This document shows positions 6,758 through 13,907 of a stretch of DNA of 13,907 bases, one piece after another (position 1 is the stretch's first letter; each line of letters opens with the position of its first letter). Where the stretch lies: assembly GCA_016302935.1 (NCBI GenBank), contig JAEDMO010000022.1:1-13907 (forward strand), in the 5' to 3' direction. This DNA comes from Bacilli bacterium (GTDB lineage Bacteria > Bacillota_I > Bacilli_A > RF39 > UBA660). Both the position numbers and the translations under genes were made by a program. A model generated the notes under the pieces. That model did not search any database, had not been told where the DNA came from, and worked only from the letters and a program-made list of their open reading frames with translations.

Positions 6758-8935
6758 ATGGCTAAGAAAAAGGAAAAGAAAGAAAAAGATAATAAAAAAT
6801 TTGAATATAGTAATGAAATTAATGGTATTATCTTAATATTAATAGCTATTATTGGTATATGTAAATATGGTCCTGTGGGTAAGCTTATTAATAGTTTTAG
6901 TATATTTTTAGTTGGTTCTTTATATTTATTTTTATTACTTATTTTATTTATAACGGGGATATATTTAATTGCTAAAAGGGAGATACCTGATTTATTATCT
7001 GGTAAGATGATAGGTATGTATATTTTGGTAGTAGCACTGCTTGTATATCTTCATATTGATTATGTTGTTATTAATCAGTTATCTAGTTCTAAAATCGTTC
7101 AAGAAACGTTTGATAATTTGCTTATTGCTTTTAAAGATATAGATGCTGTTGGTAATGCTGGAGGAGGATTTTTAGGGGCTATATTTTCGTATTTGTTTGT
7201 AAGTTTATTTAGTGTTGATGGAACTAAAATAGTAGTTATTGCGATGGCTCTTTTGGCAATTATTTTATTTTTTAATGTTTCTTTATATAATTTATTTGTT
7301 AAAATTAAGGATAAAATTATTTCTTTATTTAAAAAGAAGAAGGAATCAAGTGATGAAGGTGAGGATGATATTGTCCATGTTGCTTCTTCTGATAGTAAGA
7401 TTGTAGTATCCTCTATTGATGATTTGAAGGAAGTTAAGAATGTTAAGGAAATAACTGCTGAAAAAGTGGTTAATGAGGGTATTAATGTATCTAATAGTAG
7501 TAATACTGGGAAATATATTCTTCCTCCAATTAGTTTGCTTAAGGATGTTAAAAATATTTCTAATGCTGAGAATATAAAAAGTGCTAAGAGTAATACTGAA
7601 TTACTGGCTAGGGTTTTAAATGATTTTGAAATTAGTGCACAAATTGTTAAATGTAATATTGGTCCTACGGTAACACAATACGAATTGGAAATTAAGGCGG
7701 GTACTAAGGTATCTAGGCTTCTTTCTATTCAAAGAGAGATTGCGTTAGCATTAGCTGCTAAAGAAATTAGAATTCAAGCACCAATTCCTGGTAAAAATAC
7801 TATTGGAATTGAAATACCTAATAAGGTAAATGCTCCGGTTTCTTTTAAAGAAGTTATGGCGTTGTTACCGGAGATTAATGAAAAAACGCTTTTAACTGTT
7901 GGACTTGGTAAAGATATAATGGCAAGGGTTAAGTATGCTGAGATTAATGCTACACCACATTTATTAATCGCTGGTACTACTGGTAGTGGTAAATCTGTAT
8001 GTATAAATTGTATTATTGCTTCTATTTTGATGCGTACTAAACCAGATCAAGTAAAATTGGTGATGGTTGACCCTAAGAAAGTTGAACTTAATATGTATAA
8101 TGGTATTCCTCATTTGCTTTGTCCAGTTGTAACTGATCCTAAAAAGGCATCTATTGCCTTAAAAAATATTGTTGCTGAGATGGAAAGAAGATATGATATT
8201 TTTGAAAATACACATAATAAAAATATAGTAACTTATAATAAATATTGTGAATCCCATCCTGAATATCAAAAAATGCCTTATATTGTAGTGATAATCGATG
8301 AACTTGCAGATTTGATGCTGGTTGCTGCTAAGGAAGTTGAAGATTCTATTATGCGTATTACTCAAATGGCAAGAGCAGCTGGAATTCATTTGATTGTAGC
8401 TACACAAAGACCTTCTACCGATGTTATTACTGGGGTAGTAAAAGCTAATATACCATCACGTATTGCTTTTGCAGTTAGCAATGGTATAGATTCTAGAACG
8501 ATACTCGATTCAGTTGGGGCAGAAAAATTATTAGGTAAAGGTGATATGTTATTCTTGCCTATGGGGGAAAATATTCCTATTAGAATTCAAGGGGCGTATG
8601 TTTCTGAAGAAGAATTACAAAGTATTGTCGATTTTGTTATTAAACAACAAAAGGCTGTTTATGATGAATCTATTACTGAAGAAGCTAAGATTACTTCGCA
8701 AAGTAATGACTATGAGTCATCAGAAGAATATGATGATCCTTTGTATGATGAGATTGTTGAATATGCGATTAACAGTGGGAAGATAAGTGCATCACTTATT
8801 CAAAGAAAGTATCGTCTTGGTTATAATAGAGCTGCAAGGATAATTGATTTGTTAGAAGAAAGAGGAATTGTCGGCCCACAAAATGGTTCTAAACCAAGAG
8901 AGGTTTTGGTTAAATTGGAAAGAGAGGAAGAATAA
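6758..8935 (+). CDS. ftsK: DNA translocase FtsK/SpoIIIE family
   Basis: FtsK/SpoIIIE is a septal, hexameric ATP-driven pump that moves chromosomal DNA across the closing septum and aids dimer resolution. The 725-residue protein has a Lys-rich N-terminus, four or five membrane segments (about 21-38, 48-72, 84-104, 136-152, 156-176), a charged linker to about 250, and the motor. The Walker A motif is GTTGSGKS (406-413) and the Walker B motif is VVIIDE, with D514 and E515. The C-terminal gamma winged helix (about 660-715, with the motif SASLIQRKYRLGYNRAARI) reads sequence polarity. The linker is short, as in Gram-positive FtsK/SpoIIIE. I chose ATG 6758 because the in-frame GTG at 6749 is part of the Shine-Dalgarno GAGGGTGAG. 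The next gene starts two bases after its stop. Confidence 0.96.
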   Translation: MAKKKEKKEKDNKKFEYSNEINGIILILIAIIGICKYGPVGKLINSFSIFLVGSLYLFLLLILFITGIYLIAKREIPDLLSGKMIGMYILVVALLVYLHIDYVVINQLSSSKIVQETFDNLLIAFKDIDAVGNAGGGFLGAIFSYLFVSLFSVDGTKIVVIAMALLAIILFFNVSLYNLFVKIKDKIISLFKKKKESSDEGEDDIVHVASSDSKIVVSSIDDLKEVKNVKEITAEKVVNEGINVSNSSNTGKYILPPISLLKDVKNISNAENIKSAKSNTELLARVLNDFEISAQIVKCNIGPTVTQYELEIKAGTKVSRLLSIQREIALALAAKEIRIQAPIPGKNTIGIEIPNKVNAPVSFKEVMALLPEINEKTLLTVGLGKDIMARVKYAEINATPHLLIAGTTGSGKSVCINCIIASILMRTKPDQVKLVMVDPKKVELNMYNGIPHLLCPVVTDPKKASIALKNIVAEMERRYDIFENTHNKNIVTYNKYCESHPEYQKMPYIVVIIDELADLMLVAAKEVEDSIMRITQMARAAGIHLIVATQRPSTDVITGVVKANIPSRIAFAVSNGIDSRTILDSVGAEKLLGKGDMLFLPMGENIPIRIQGAYVSEEELQSIVDFVIKQQKAVYDESITEEAKITSQSNDYESSEEYDDPLYDEIVEYAINSGKISASLIQRKYRLGYNRAARIIDLLEERGIVGPQNGSKPREVLVKLEREEE

Positions 8936-8937
8936 AA

Positions 8938-9822
8938 ATGGAAAAGAATAAAACAGGGGTAGTCTTCGCGTGGATTATGTTAATAATCTTAATAGCTTTT
9001 GCAGGATTATTGGTATATGTTAAAAATTTTATGCCTAAAGAAAATGATAATCCCATTGTAGAAAAGCCTAATGATTCTAAGAATATTCCTACATTAACGT
9101 ATATTAAAGAAAGTTTTCAAAATAGTCCAACTGCCCAAGAAATTCAAAAGAGTGGTGGGAATGTAAGTGTTAAAATACATGATGAAAACACTTTAATTTT
9201 TACAGTACAAACTATCGAAGTAACTCAAAACGTTAGTGCGGTTTTAACAAATAATGTTATAAGCGTTGAAATAGAAAAAAATAATATAGAAGCTTTATTA
9301 CCGATGTATATCTTTGAGGGTATTGTAGAAACAACTGCAACTTACTACAATCAAAATATGTCAGAAGTTAATGATACAATAATTCATTGGAATACATTTG
9401 AATATGAAGTACCTGAATTAAAGGTTGAAGAAAAGGATATTTCTATGACTTTGAGTATAGATATAAGTAAACCATTAACTTTATATAAACCAAAAGAAAT
9501 TTATAATTCATTTACATTAATTGATATTGGAAATGAAGACTACCAAATTCATATGAACGATTACATTATTCATTATGGTTTAGTAGAATATTTTGAAGAA
9601 TATGATAGTACAAGTTTTAATGTAGCAATTACCAATACTTTAAATGACGAAAGGGTTGCTCAAATTAGTTATAAATTATATGATGAGAATAATAATATCA
9701 TTTACGAAGATGATTTTGATGTAGAATTTACAACAGAACAAAATTTTTGGCAGTATTCTTCTACTATTGCAAATGACGTTGACTACAACAAAATAAAAAA
9801 ATATAGTATAACAATAGAATAG
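8938..9822 (+). CDS. Membrane-anchored protein of unknown function
   Basis: I do not recognise this 294-residue protein. Residues 7-28 are one hydrophobic segment after a Lys-containing N-terminus, so it is a signal-anchor or uncleaved signal peptide. No lipobox cysteine is present. The rest (about 35-294) is probably outside the membrane and rich in beta-prone, alternating hydrophobic and acidic stretches. It may hold two beta domains, about residues 50-160 and 160-294; no enzymatic motif is seen. It contains no cysteine. ATG 8938 lies two bases after the ftsK stop, with its Shine-Dalgarno (GAGAGGAAGAA) inside the ftsK end, so it is co-translated with ftsK. deoD follows after ten bases. An extracytoplasmic role at the septum or envelope is possible, but that is guesswork from position. 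Confidence 0.75.
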   Translation: MEKNKTGVVFAWIMLIILIAFAGLLVYVKNFMPKENDNPIVEKPNDSKNIPTLTYIKESFQNSPTAQEIQKSGGNVSVKIHDENTLIFTVQTIEVTQNVSAVLTNNVISVEIEKNNIEALLPMYIFEGIVETTATYYNQNMSEVNDTIIHWNTFEYEVPELKVEEKDISMTLSIDISKPLTLYKPKEIYNSFTLIDIGNEDYQIHMNDYIIHYGLVEYFEEYDSTSFNVAITNTLNDERVAQISYKLYDENNNIIYEDDFDVEFTTEQNFWQYSSTIANDVDYNKIKKYSITIE

Positions 9823-9832
9823 GGAGGCTAAT

Positions 9833-10525
9833 ATGACACCACATATAGAAAGTAATAAAGAAGATATCTCAAAATTGGTTTTAATGCCAGGAGATCCTTT
9901 AAGAGCTAAATATATTGCCGAAAACTTCTTAACAGATTATCATTTAGTTAATACTGTAAGAGGAATGACAGCTTATACAGGGTATTATAAAGATGTTTTA
10001 GTAACTATTTTCCCGTCTGGAATGGGTATTCCTAGTATGGGTATTTATTCTTATGAATTATTTAAGTTTTATGATGTTGATGTGATTATTAGAATTGGTA
10101 GTATGGGGGCTTATGATGAGAATTTGCAATTAAATGACGTGGTACTTGTTAACAAGGCATATAGCAGTAGTTCTTATACTAAGGAGCTTATTAGTACTTA
10201 TGAAGAGTTTACATATCCTCATCAAGATATTATTGATTTAATTAAAAAAACTAGTACTTATTTAAATGTTTCTTTGAAGGAAGGAGCAATACATTGTACG
10301 GAATGTTTTTATAATAATAATAGTTTTAATGGATACCTTGGGGCAGAGATGGAAAGTACGGCACTTTTTGCTAACGCTAAGTTTTTAAATAAAAAATGTG
10401 CAACTTTACTTACTGTATCAGATTTAATTTATGATAAGGATATATCTTTATCGGCAGATGATAGAGCAACTGGTTTAAATGAAATGATTAAATTGGCTTT
10501 AGAAGCATTAATAAATTATAAATAA
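9833..10525 (+). CDS. deoD: Purine-nucleoside phosphorylase, DeoD type
   Basis: DeoD is the hexameric enzyme that phosphorolyses purine (deoxy)nucleosides to base and (deoxy)ribose-1-phosphate. Against E. coli DeoD recalled from memory, the active-site residues line up without gaps through H4, G20, R24 (MPGDPLRA), R43, R87, S90 and F159. The E-M-E triad is then at 172-174, and the catalytic D204 and R217 are D197 and R211. The shift of seven residues before the triad shows a shortened loop between 160 and 171, explaining the 230-residue length (usual 235-239). Nothing essential is missing. ATG 9833 follows GGGAGG, which begins at the stop of the previous gene. With pdp it gives the cell both purine and pyrimidine nucleoside salvage. 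Confidence 0.95.
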   Translation: MTPHIESNKEDISKLVLMPGDPLRAKYIAENFLTDYHLVNTVRGMTAYTGYYKDVLVTIFPSGMGIPSMGIYSYELFKFYDVDVIIRIGSMGAYDENLQLNDVVLVNKAYSSSSYTKELISTYEEFTYPHQDIIDLIKKTSTYLNVSLKEGAIHCTECFYNNNSFNGYLGAEMESTALFANAKFLNKKCATLLTVSDLIYDKDISLSADDRATGLNEMIKLALEALINYK

Positions 10526-10537
10526 TGTATTTTTACA

Positions 10538-10543
10538 TATAAT
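10538..10543 (+). promoter_or_regulatory. Possible -10 box for the M16 peptidase pair
   Basis: A consensus TATAAT sits in the 35-base gap after deoD, with no recognisable -35 (ATTATA at 17 bases) and no TG extension. If used, the start near 10550 would leave a leader of about 11 bases holding GAGGTGG, like other short leaders here. Chance occurrence in AT-rich DNA is quite possible. Confidence 0.25.
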
Positions 10544-10560
10544 AAGTTTGAGGTGGTAAT

Positions 10561-11829
10561 ATGGAGTATATAAGATATGAACTTGGAGCATATAATTTAA
10601 ATGTTATTAAAACCAACAATTTTAAAACCGTTAGGGTTGAAGTGAAGTTTAGAAATGTTGTTAAAAAAGAAGAAATTACGTTAAGAAATCTTTTGAAGAT
10701 GGTATTGATTGAATCTACTAAAAAATTTGATACTGAAAGAAAATTTGTAATTGAATCGGAAGAGCTTTATGATTTAAAATTATCTTCAACCTCTAGTAGG
10801 GTTGGTAATTTTACCACTTTATCTTTTAATTTAACTTTTTTAAATGAGGAATATACCGAAAAAGGATTACATAATAAAAGTTTAGATTTTTTAATGGAAG
10901 TATTGTTTAATCCTAATGTATCTAATAATAAGTTTGATAGTTTATCTTTTAATAATTGTGTTAATAAATTAGAAAAAAGTATTATGGGAAGAAAGGATAA
11001 TAAGACTAAGTATTCTATATTTGCACTTTTGCAACATATGGGAGATTATGCTTATTCTTATGATCAATATGGATATTTATCTGATTTAAAAAATATTGAT
11101 GAAGCTAAATTATATGAATATTATAAAAAAGTTTTGATGAATGATTTGGTTGATGTTTATGTAATTGGTAATGTAGATAGCAATGAAATTAAGGAATATT
11201 TTATTAATAATTTTAAAATAAATTCTTTTAAGAAAGAAAAGATGAATGTACTTATTGATGAAGTGCTACCTAGGAAAAGGGTTAAAGTATTTAAAGAAGA
11301 AGATGATGTTAATCAGACTAAAATAGCTATTGGTTTAAGATTTAATGATGTTAGTGAATATGAAAGAAAATACGTTTTATATGTATATAATGAAATACTT
11401 GGAGGAAGTGGTAATTCTTTACTCTTTGACACTGTAAGAGAAAAAAATTCTTTAGCTTACTATATTAATTCTATTGCTCAAGGATATGATAATTTATTGA
11501 TTATATATACGGGTATAGATAAAGATAGGGTCGATTTAGGACTTAAACTAATAAAGAAAACGATAAAAGATATCGAAAAGGGAAAATTTACTTCGGATAT
11601 GTTTAACAATGCTATTAATATGATTACTTCTTCGTTAAAATTATCTTTAGAGACACAACCTAGTGTTATTAATAATTATTATGCAATGAATATTTTAAAT
11701 AGTGATGATATTAATACTAGAATTTCAAAGTTTGAAAAAGTTACTAAAGAGGATGTTATTAATTTTTCTAAAAAAATTAAAATGGATACAATATTTCTAT
11801 TAGAAGGTGATCATAATGAAGAAGATTAA
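10561..11829 (+). CDS. ymfF: M16 family protein, YmfF-like (non-catalytic partner)
   Basis: This is a 422-residue member of the M16 (pitrilysin/insulinase) family, like the Bacillus YmfF protein annotated as associated with EF-P 5-aminopentanol modification. The HxxEH zinc motif expected about 50 residues in is absent; the corresponding stretch reads LLKMVLIESTKKF. The C-terminal half keeps the substrate-side Arg/Tyr pair, R293 and Y300, in VREKNSLAYY. This is the usual pattern in two-subunit M16 enzymes, where one subunit carries the metal and the other the R/Y pair. Its end overlaps the next gene by 14 bases, supporting a heterodimer. The order FtsK/SpoIIIE then YmfF-YmfH is also found in Bacillus. 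ATG 10561 has GAGGTGG upstream. Its true substrate is not established by the sequence. Confidence 0.85.
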   Translation: MEYIRYELGAYNLNVIKTNNFKTVRVEVKFRNVVKKEEITLRNLLKMVLIESTKKFDTERKFVIESEELYDLKLSSTSSRVGNFTTLSFNLTFLNEEYTEKGLHNKSLDFLMEVLFNPNVSNNKFDSLSFNNCVNKLEKSIMGRKDNKTKYSIFALLQHMGDYAYSYDQYGYLSDLKNIDEAKLYEYYKKVLMNDLVDVYVIGNVDSNEIKEYFINNFKINSFKKEKMNVLIDEVLPRKRVKVFKEEDDVNQTKIAIGLRFNDVSEYERKYVLYVYNEILGGSGNSLLFDTVREKNSLAYYINSIAQGYDNLLIIYTGIDKDRVDLGLKLIKKTIKDIEKGKFTSDMFNNAINMITSSLKLSLETQPSVINNYYAMNILNSDDINTRISKFEKVTKEDVINFSKKIKMDTIFLLEGDHNEED

Positions 11830-13096
11830 TATTGCTAAGATTGATGAAGAAATTTTTTATGATAAGCTTGATAATGGTTTAGAGGTGTTTTTTTATCCAC
11901 GCGAAAATTGCCAAAATGTATATGCTACTTTAACAACAAAATTTGGCTCTATATATAAATCTTTTGTTCCTATTGGAAAAACTAAGTTTTTGACAGTGCC
12001 TGATGGTATTGCGCATTTTTTAGAGCATAAGATTTTTGCTCAAGAAGATGGAGAAGATGTGGCTTTGTTTTTTGAAAAAAGTGGAACTAGTTACAATGCA
12101 CATACTTCACTTAAATCAACAACTTATGAAGTAAGCGGTCCTAATAATATGATTCAAAATATTCTTTTTTTGTTAGATTATGTTCAAAGTCCTTATTTTA
12201 CTTTGGAAAATGTTGAGATGGAAAAGGGAATTATTAAAGAAGAAATAAATATGTGTAATGACAATCCTTGGAATATTTTATACGATAAGATAAGGTATAA
12301 TACTTTTAAGGAAGATCCAATTAGGTATTCTATAAGTGGTAGTACTAGCGATATTGATAAAATAAATAAGGAATTATTATATGAATGTTATAATACTTTT
12401 TATCATCCTAGTAATATGTTTTTAGTTGTTACGGGAAATTTTGATAAAGAACAATTACTTAAGTGTATTAAGGAAAATCAGGATAAGAAGAATTTTAGAG
12501 AATATAAAGAGGTTAAATTAAAAAAAATTAAAGAGCCAAATTCTGTATACAAGAAAGATGAAATCGTTATATGTAATACAAATATTCCAAAATTTTCTTA
12601 TAATATTAAAGTTCCTATAGATAACATTAAAGATATATCTAAAAGAAAGTTAATGCTTTATTTATATATTGTTATGAATATTTTGTTCGATGAGACTTCA
12701 GAATTTAGTTTTAAATTAAAGGAAGAAAAAATTATTACTAATAATATTGATTTCGATATGTTAAATACTGATAAGCATATATTAATTTCCTTGATTAATG
12801 AAACTTTCAATTATGAAGTTTTAAAAAATAGAATTGAAGAGGTTTTAAAGGACTTTGTAGTCTGCGAGAAATCATTTGATAGGAAGAAAAAAGTACTTAT
12901 TAGTAATGAATTATTTGGTTATGATAGCATAGTTGTTATTAATAATATAATTACTGATAATATTTTGTTTGATGGTAAAATAGAAAATGATATTATTAGT
13001 ATAATTGAAAGTTTAAATATGGATGAACTTAATAAGATTTTAAAAATGATAGATTTTACTAATGTTAGTACGGTAGTAGTGAAAAAAGAGTTGTAG
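11816..13096 (+). CDS. ymfH: M16 family zinc peptidase, YmfH-like
   Basis: This is the metal-bearing partner of the M16 pair, 426 residues, like Bacillus YmfH (EF-P 5-aminopentanol modification-associated). The inverted zinc motif is HFLEH, with H67, E70 (catalytic base) and H71. The third ligand is probably E143 in EKGIIKEE (136-143), 76 residues after H67, as in M16 enzymes. NAHTS (94-98) after it is also typical. The C-terminal half lacks the R/Y pair carried by the upstream partner, so the two together make one active site. I chose ATG 11816 because the in-frame GTG at 11807 is part of the Shine-Dalgarno AAGGTGATC. No signal peptide is present, so it is cytoplasmic. Its last codons coincide with the -35 box of the next unit. 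Confidence 0.9.
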   Translation: MKKINIAKIDEEIFYDKLDNGLEVFFYPRENCQNVYATLTTKFGSIYKSFVPIGKTKFLTVPDGIAHFLEHKIFAQEDGEDVALFFEKSGTSYNAHTSLKSTTYEVSGPNNMIQNILFLLDYVQSPYFTLENVEMEKGIIKEEINMCNDNPWNILYDKIRYNTFKEDPIRYSISGSTSDIDKINKELLYECYNTFYHPSNMFLVVTGNFDKEQLLKCIKENQDKKNFREYKEVKLKKIKEPNSVYKKDEIVICNTNIPKFSYNIKVPIDNIKDISKRKLMLYLYIVMNILFDETSEFSFKLKEEKIITNNIDFDMLNTDKHILISLINETFNYEVLKNRIEEVLKDFVVCEKSFDRKKKVLISNELFGYDSIVVINNIITDNILFDGKIENDIISIIESLNMDELNKILKMIDFTNVSTVVVKKEL

Positions 13097-13119
13097 TTTT
13101 TAGATATTTAAGTTATAAT
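13091..13119 (+). promoter_or_regulatory. Promoter of the yceD-rpmF unit
   Basis: TTGTAG (13091-13096), a 17-base spacer and consensus TATAAT (13114-13119) lie at the end of ymfH, whose stop codon forms half of the -35. The predicted start near 13126 leaves a leader of about 12 bases containing GGTGAG ahead of ATG 13138. The -35 match is only moderate. Confidence 0.55.
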
Positions 13120-13137
13120 TAGAAAGCGGTGAGATTT

Positions 13138-13632
13138 ATGTTTGATATTACTAATGTGATGACAAATGTTTCAAATAGCATTGAAATTAATATTAATGTA
13201 GATATTCCAAAGGAATACTTAGAAAAAGCTTCAATATTGGAATTAAAAGATGTAACTTTTGTTGGAAGTATTTCTAAGGTGATTGATTATTATAATATTA
13301 AAGGACTTTTAAAGGGAATTATGATATTACCTGATGATGTTACTTTAGAAAGGGTTAGTATACCTTTTAGGGTAGAAATTGATACTGATTTTGGAGAAAA
13401 TTTTGAAACTGATGAAAATAATTTAATTATTTTTGAAAATAATATTGATTTAATTTCATTTTTATGGCAAAATATTGTATTGGAAGTCCCATCTAAAGTC
13501 AGAGGAAAAAAAGATGAAGAGATAACCCTTGAGGGTGACGGTTGGCGTTTGATGACGGAAGATGAGTATAATAAAGGTAATAATTTAGGATTATCAGAAC
13601 TTAAAACATTACTAGATAAAAGGAAGGAGTGA
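13138..13632 (+). CDS. YceD/YlbN family (DUF177) protein
   Basis: Proteins of this family are encoded directly before rpmF in most bacteria and in E. coli (YceD) are linked to 23S rRNA accumulation; the mechanism is unclear. The 164-residue product matches by position and pattern: a strand-rich core with ILPDDVTLERVSIPF where many members have LPCxRCLxPV, a late GDGW segment followed by an acidic run, and a C-terminal LSELKTLL helix. Both cysteines of the CxxC element are missing, as partly occurs in Firmicutes YlbN. I chose ATG 13138 because GTG 13129 lies within the Shine-Dalgarno GGTGAG. It ends in TGA (13630-13632), the clearest evidence that TGA is a stop here. The family call rests strongly on the rpmF neighbour. 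Confidence 0.8.
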   Translation: MFDITNVMTNVSNSIEININVDIPKEYLEKASILELKDVTFVGSISKVIDYYNIKGLLKGIMILPDDVTLERVSIPFRVEIDTDFGENFETDENNLIIFENNIDLISFLWQNIVLEVPSKVRGKKDEEITLEGDGWRLMTEDEYNKGNNLGLSELKTLLDKRKE

Positions 13633-13637
13633 TACTC

Positions 13638-13829
13638 GTGGCAGTACCATTTAGAAAAGTTAGTAAAACTAGAAGAGATATGAGAAGAACTCACTATAAA
13701 ATTACTGCTAATGGACTTGTTAAATGTTCAAATTGTGGTGCAATGATTAGACCTCATAGAGCTTGTAGTGAATGCGGATTTTATAAGGGAGAAAAAAAAG
13801 TAAGCAAAAAAGAAAAAGTAACTGAATAG
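13638..13829 (+). CDS. rpmF: 50S ribosomal protein L32
   Basis: L32 is a small zinc-ribbon protein of the large ribosomal subunit. The 63-residue product begins MAVPFRKVSKTRR, followed by RRTHYK, the standard L32 opening, and carries CSNC (30-33) and CSEC (43-46) as four zinc ligands, so it is the zinc-containing (C+) form. The start is GTG 13638; an in-frame GTG at 13629 lies in the Shine-Dalgarno AAGGAGTG (13622-13629) and would add three residues foreign to the family. The gene begins five bases after the yceD-family stop. A Lys-rich tail closes the protein, and the stop codon lies within the terminator. Confidence 0.97.
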   Translation: MAVPFRKVSKTRRDMRRTHYKITANGLVKCSNCGAMIRPHRACSECGFYKGEKKVSKKEKVTE

Positions 13830-13843
13830 TTGCTATTTTTTTT
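13817..13843 (+). terminator. Rho-independent terminator overlapping the rpmF stop
   Basis: The stem AGTAACT (13817-13823) pairs with AGTTGCT (13828-13834) with one T-G wobble around loop GAAT, followed by A and eight Ts. The rpmF stop codon TAG (13827-13829) spans the loop-stem junction. It closes the yceD-rpmF unit. Confidence 0.7.
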
Positions 13844-13862
13844 ATTTTAATATATTTATTAT

Positions 13863-13888
13863 TATTTTTAAAATAAATTTTAAAAATA
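13863..13888. repeat. A/T-only perfect inverted repeat
   Basis: TATTTTTAAAA (13863-13873) and TTTTAAAAATA (13878-13888) form a perfect 11-bp stem around TAAA with no G or C. It is too weak for a normal terminator and may be a binding site, a DNA-structure element or chance in AT-rich spacer. The rest of 13844-13907 shows no gene I can support; a following gene may begin beyond the window. Confidence 0.4.
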
Positions 13889-13907
13889 CGTAAAAAAGAA
13901 TTATGGA

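Noticed and set aside
8159..8786. Reading frames in ftsK (82 residues on -, 81 residues on +)
   Set aside because: Both overlap the conserved FtsK motor and gamma domain, have biased composition and no supporting signals.
10525..10538. Small hairpin ATGTA-TTTT-TACAT after deoD
   Set aside because: Only five A/T-rich pairs and no T tract; not enough for a terminator.
13290..13694. 134-residue - strand reading frame over the yceD-family gene and rpmF
   Set aside because: Ser-rich complement of two conserved genes; no initiation signal and no recognisable domain.
13830..13858. Promoter-like TTGCTA ... TATTTA after rpmF
   Set aside because: It overlaps the terminator stem and T-run, and matches are at chance level in this AT-rich spacer.
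1..13907. CRISPR array, tRNA/rRNA genes, insertion sequence or prophage genes
   Set aside because: No spaced direct repeats, no transposase or integrase motifs and no RNA gene sequence noticed on reading either strand; the gaps between genes are too small for hidden modules.

Overview
This is a compact, very AT-rich stretch of bacterial chromosome carrying housekeeping genes. All but one of the genes lie on the + strand. The gene set (EzrA, ScpA/ScpB, an FtsK/SpoIIIE translocase followed by a YmfF/YmfH-like M16 pair, and YceD-RpmF) points to the Bacilli side of the Firmicutes, probably one of the reduced, low-GC lineages near the Mollicutes. The genetic code looks standard: the YceD-family gene ends in TGA (13630-13632) and tryptophans are TGG, so this is not a TGA=Trp mollicute.

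Layout. 1-204: end of an upstream unit, with a strong terminator at 51-78 and a leader holding a weak promoter candidate. 214-1914: ezrA. 1985-3721: two unrecognised membrane-tethered proteins with long Asn/Gln- and Val/Pro-rich, probably disordered cytoplasmic regions. One is anchored at its N-terminus and the other at its C-terminus. 3718-4020 (- strand): an RNHCP zinc-ribbon protein, convergent with the previous gene and divergent from scpA. 4107-6671: scpA-scpB-pdp, tightly packed with overlapping ends. 6758-10525: ftsK, an unrecognised membrane-anchored protein, and deoD. 10561-13096: the ymfF/ymfH-like M16 peptidase pair. 13138-13829: yceD/ylbN family gene and rpmF, closed by a terminator that overlaps the rpmF stop codon.

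How the genes work together. The main theme is coordination of division and chromosome segregation: EzrA at the Z-ring, ScpAB of the SMC condensin, and FtsK pumping DNA at the septum. Mixed into the same units are two nucleoside phosphorylases (pyrimidine and purine), which serve nucleoside salvage. The M16 pair is linked in Bacillus to EF-P 5-aminopentanol modification, and YceD-L32 belongs to ribosome biogenesis. The least explained part is the pair of low-complexity membrane proteins beside ezrA, followed by the membrane-anchored protein between ftsK and deoD.

Regulatory signals are unusually legible. Several promoters carry an extended -10 TGTTATAAT, leaders are very short, and many Shine-Dalgarno sites are of the AGGTGAT type. 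That site contains a GTG which can be mistaken for the start codon, so I moved several starts downstream. Two structural oddities stand out: back-to-back promoters sharing their -35 boxes between the RNHCP gene and scpA, and a perfect terminator-like hairpin buried in the RNHCP coding sequence.
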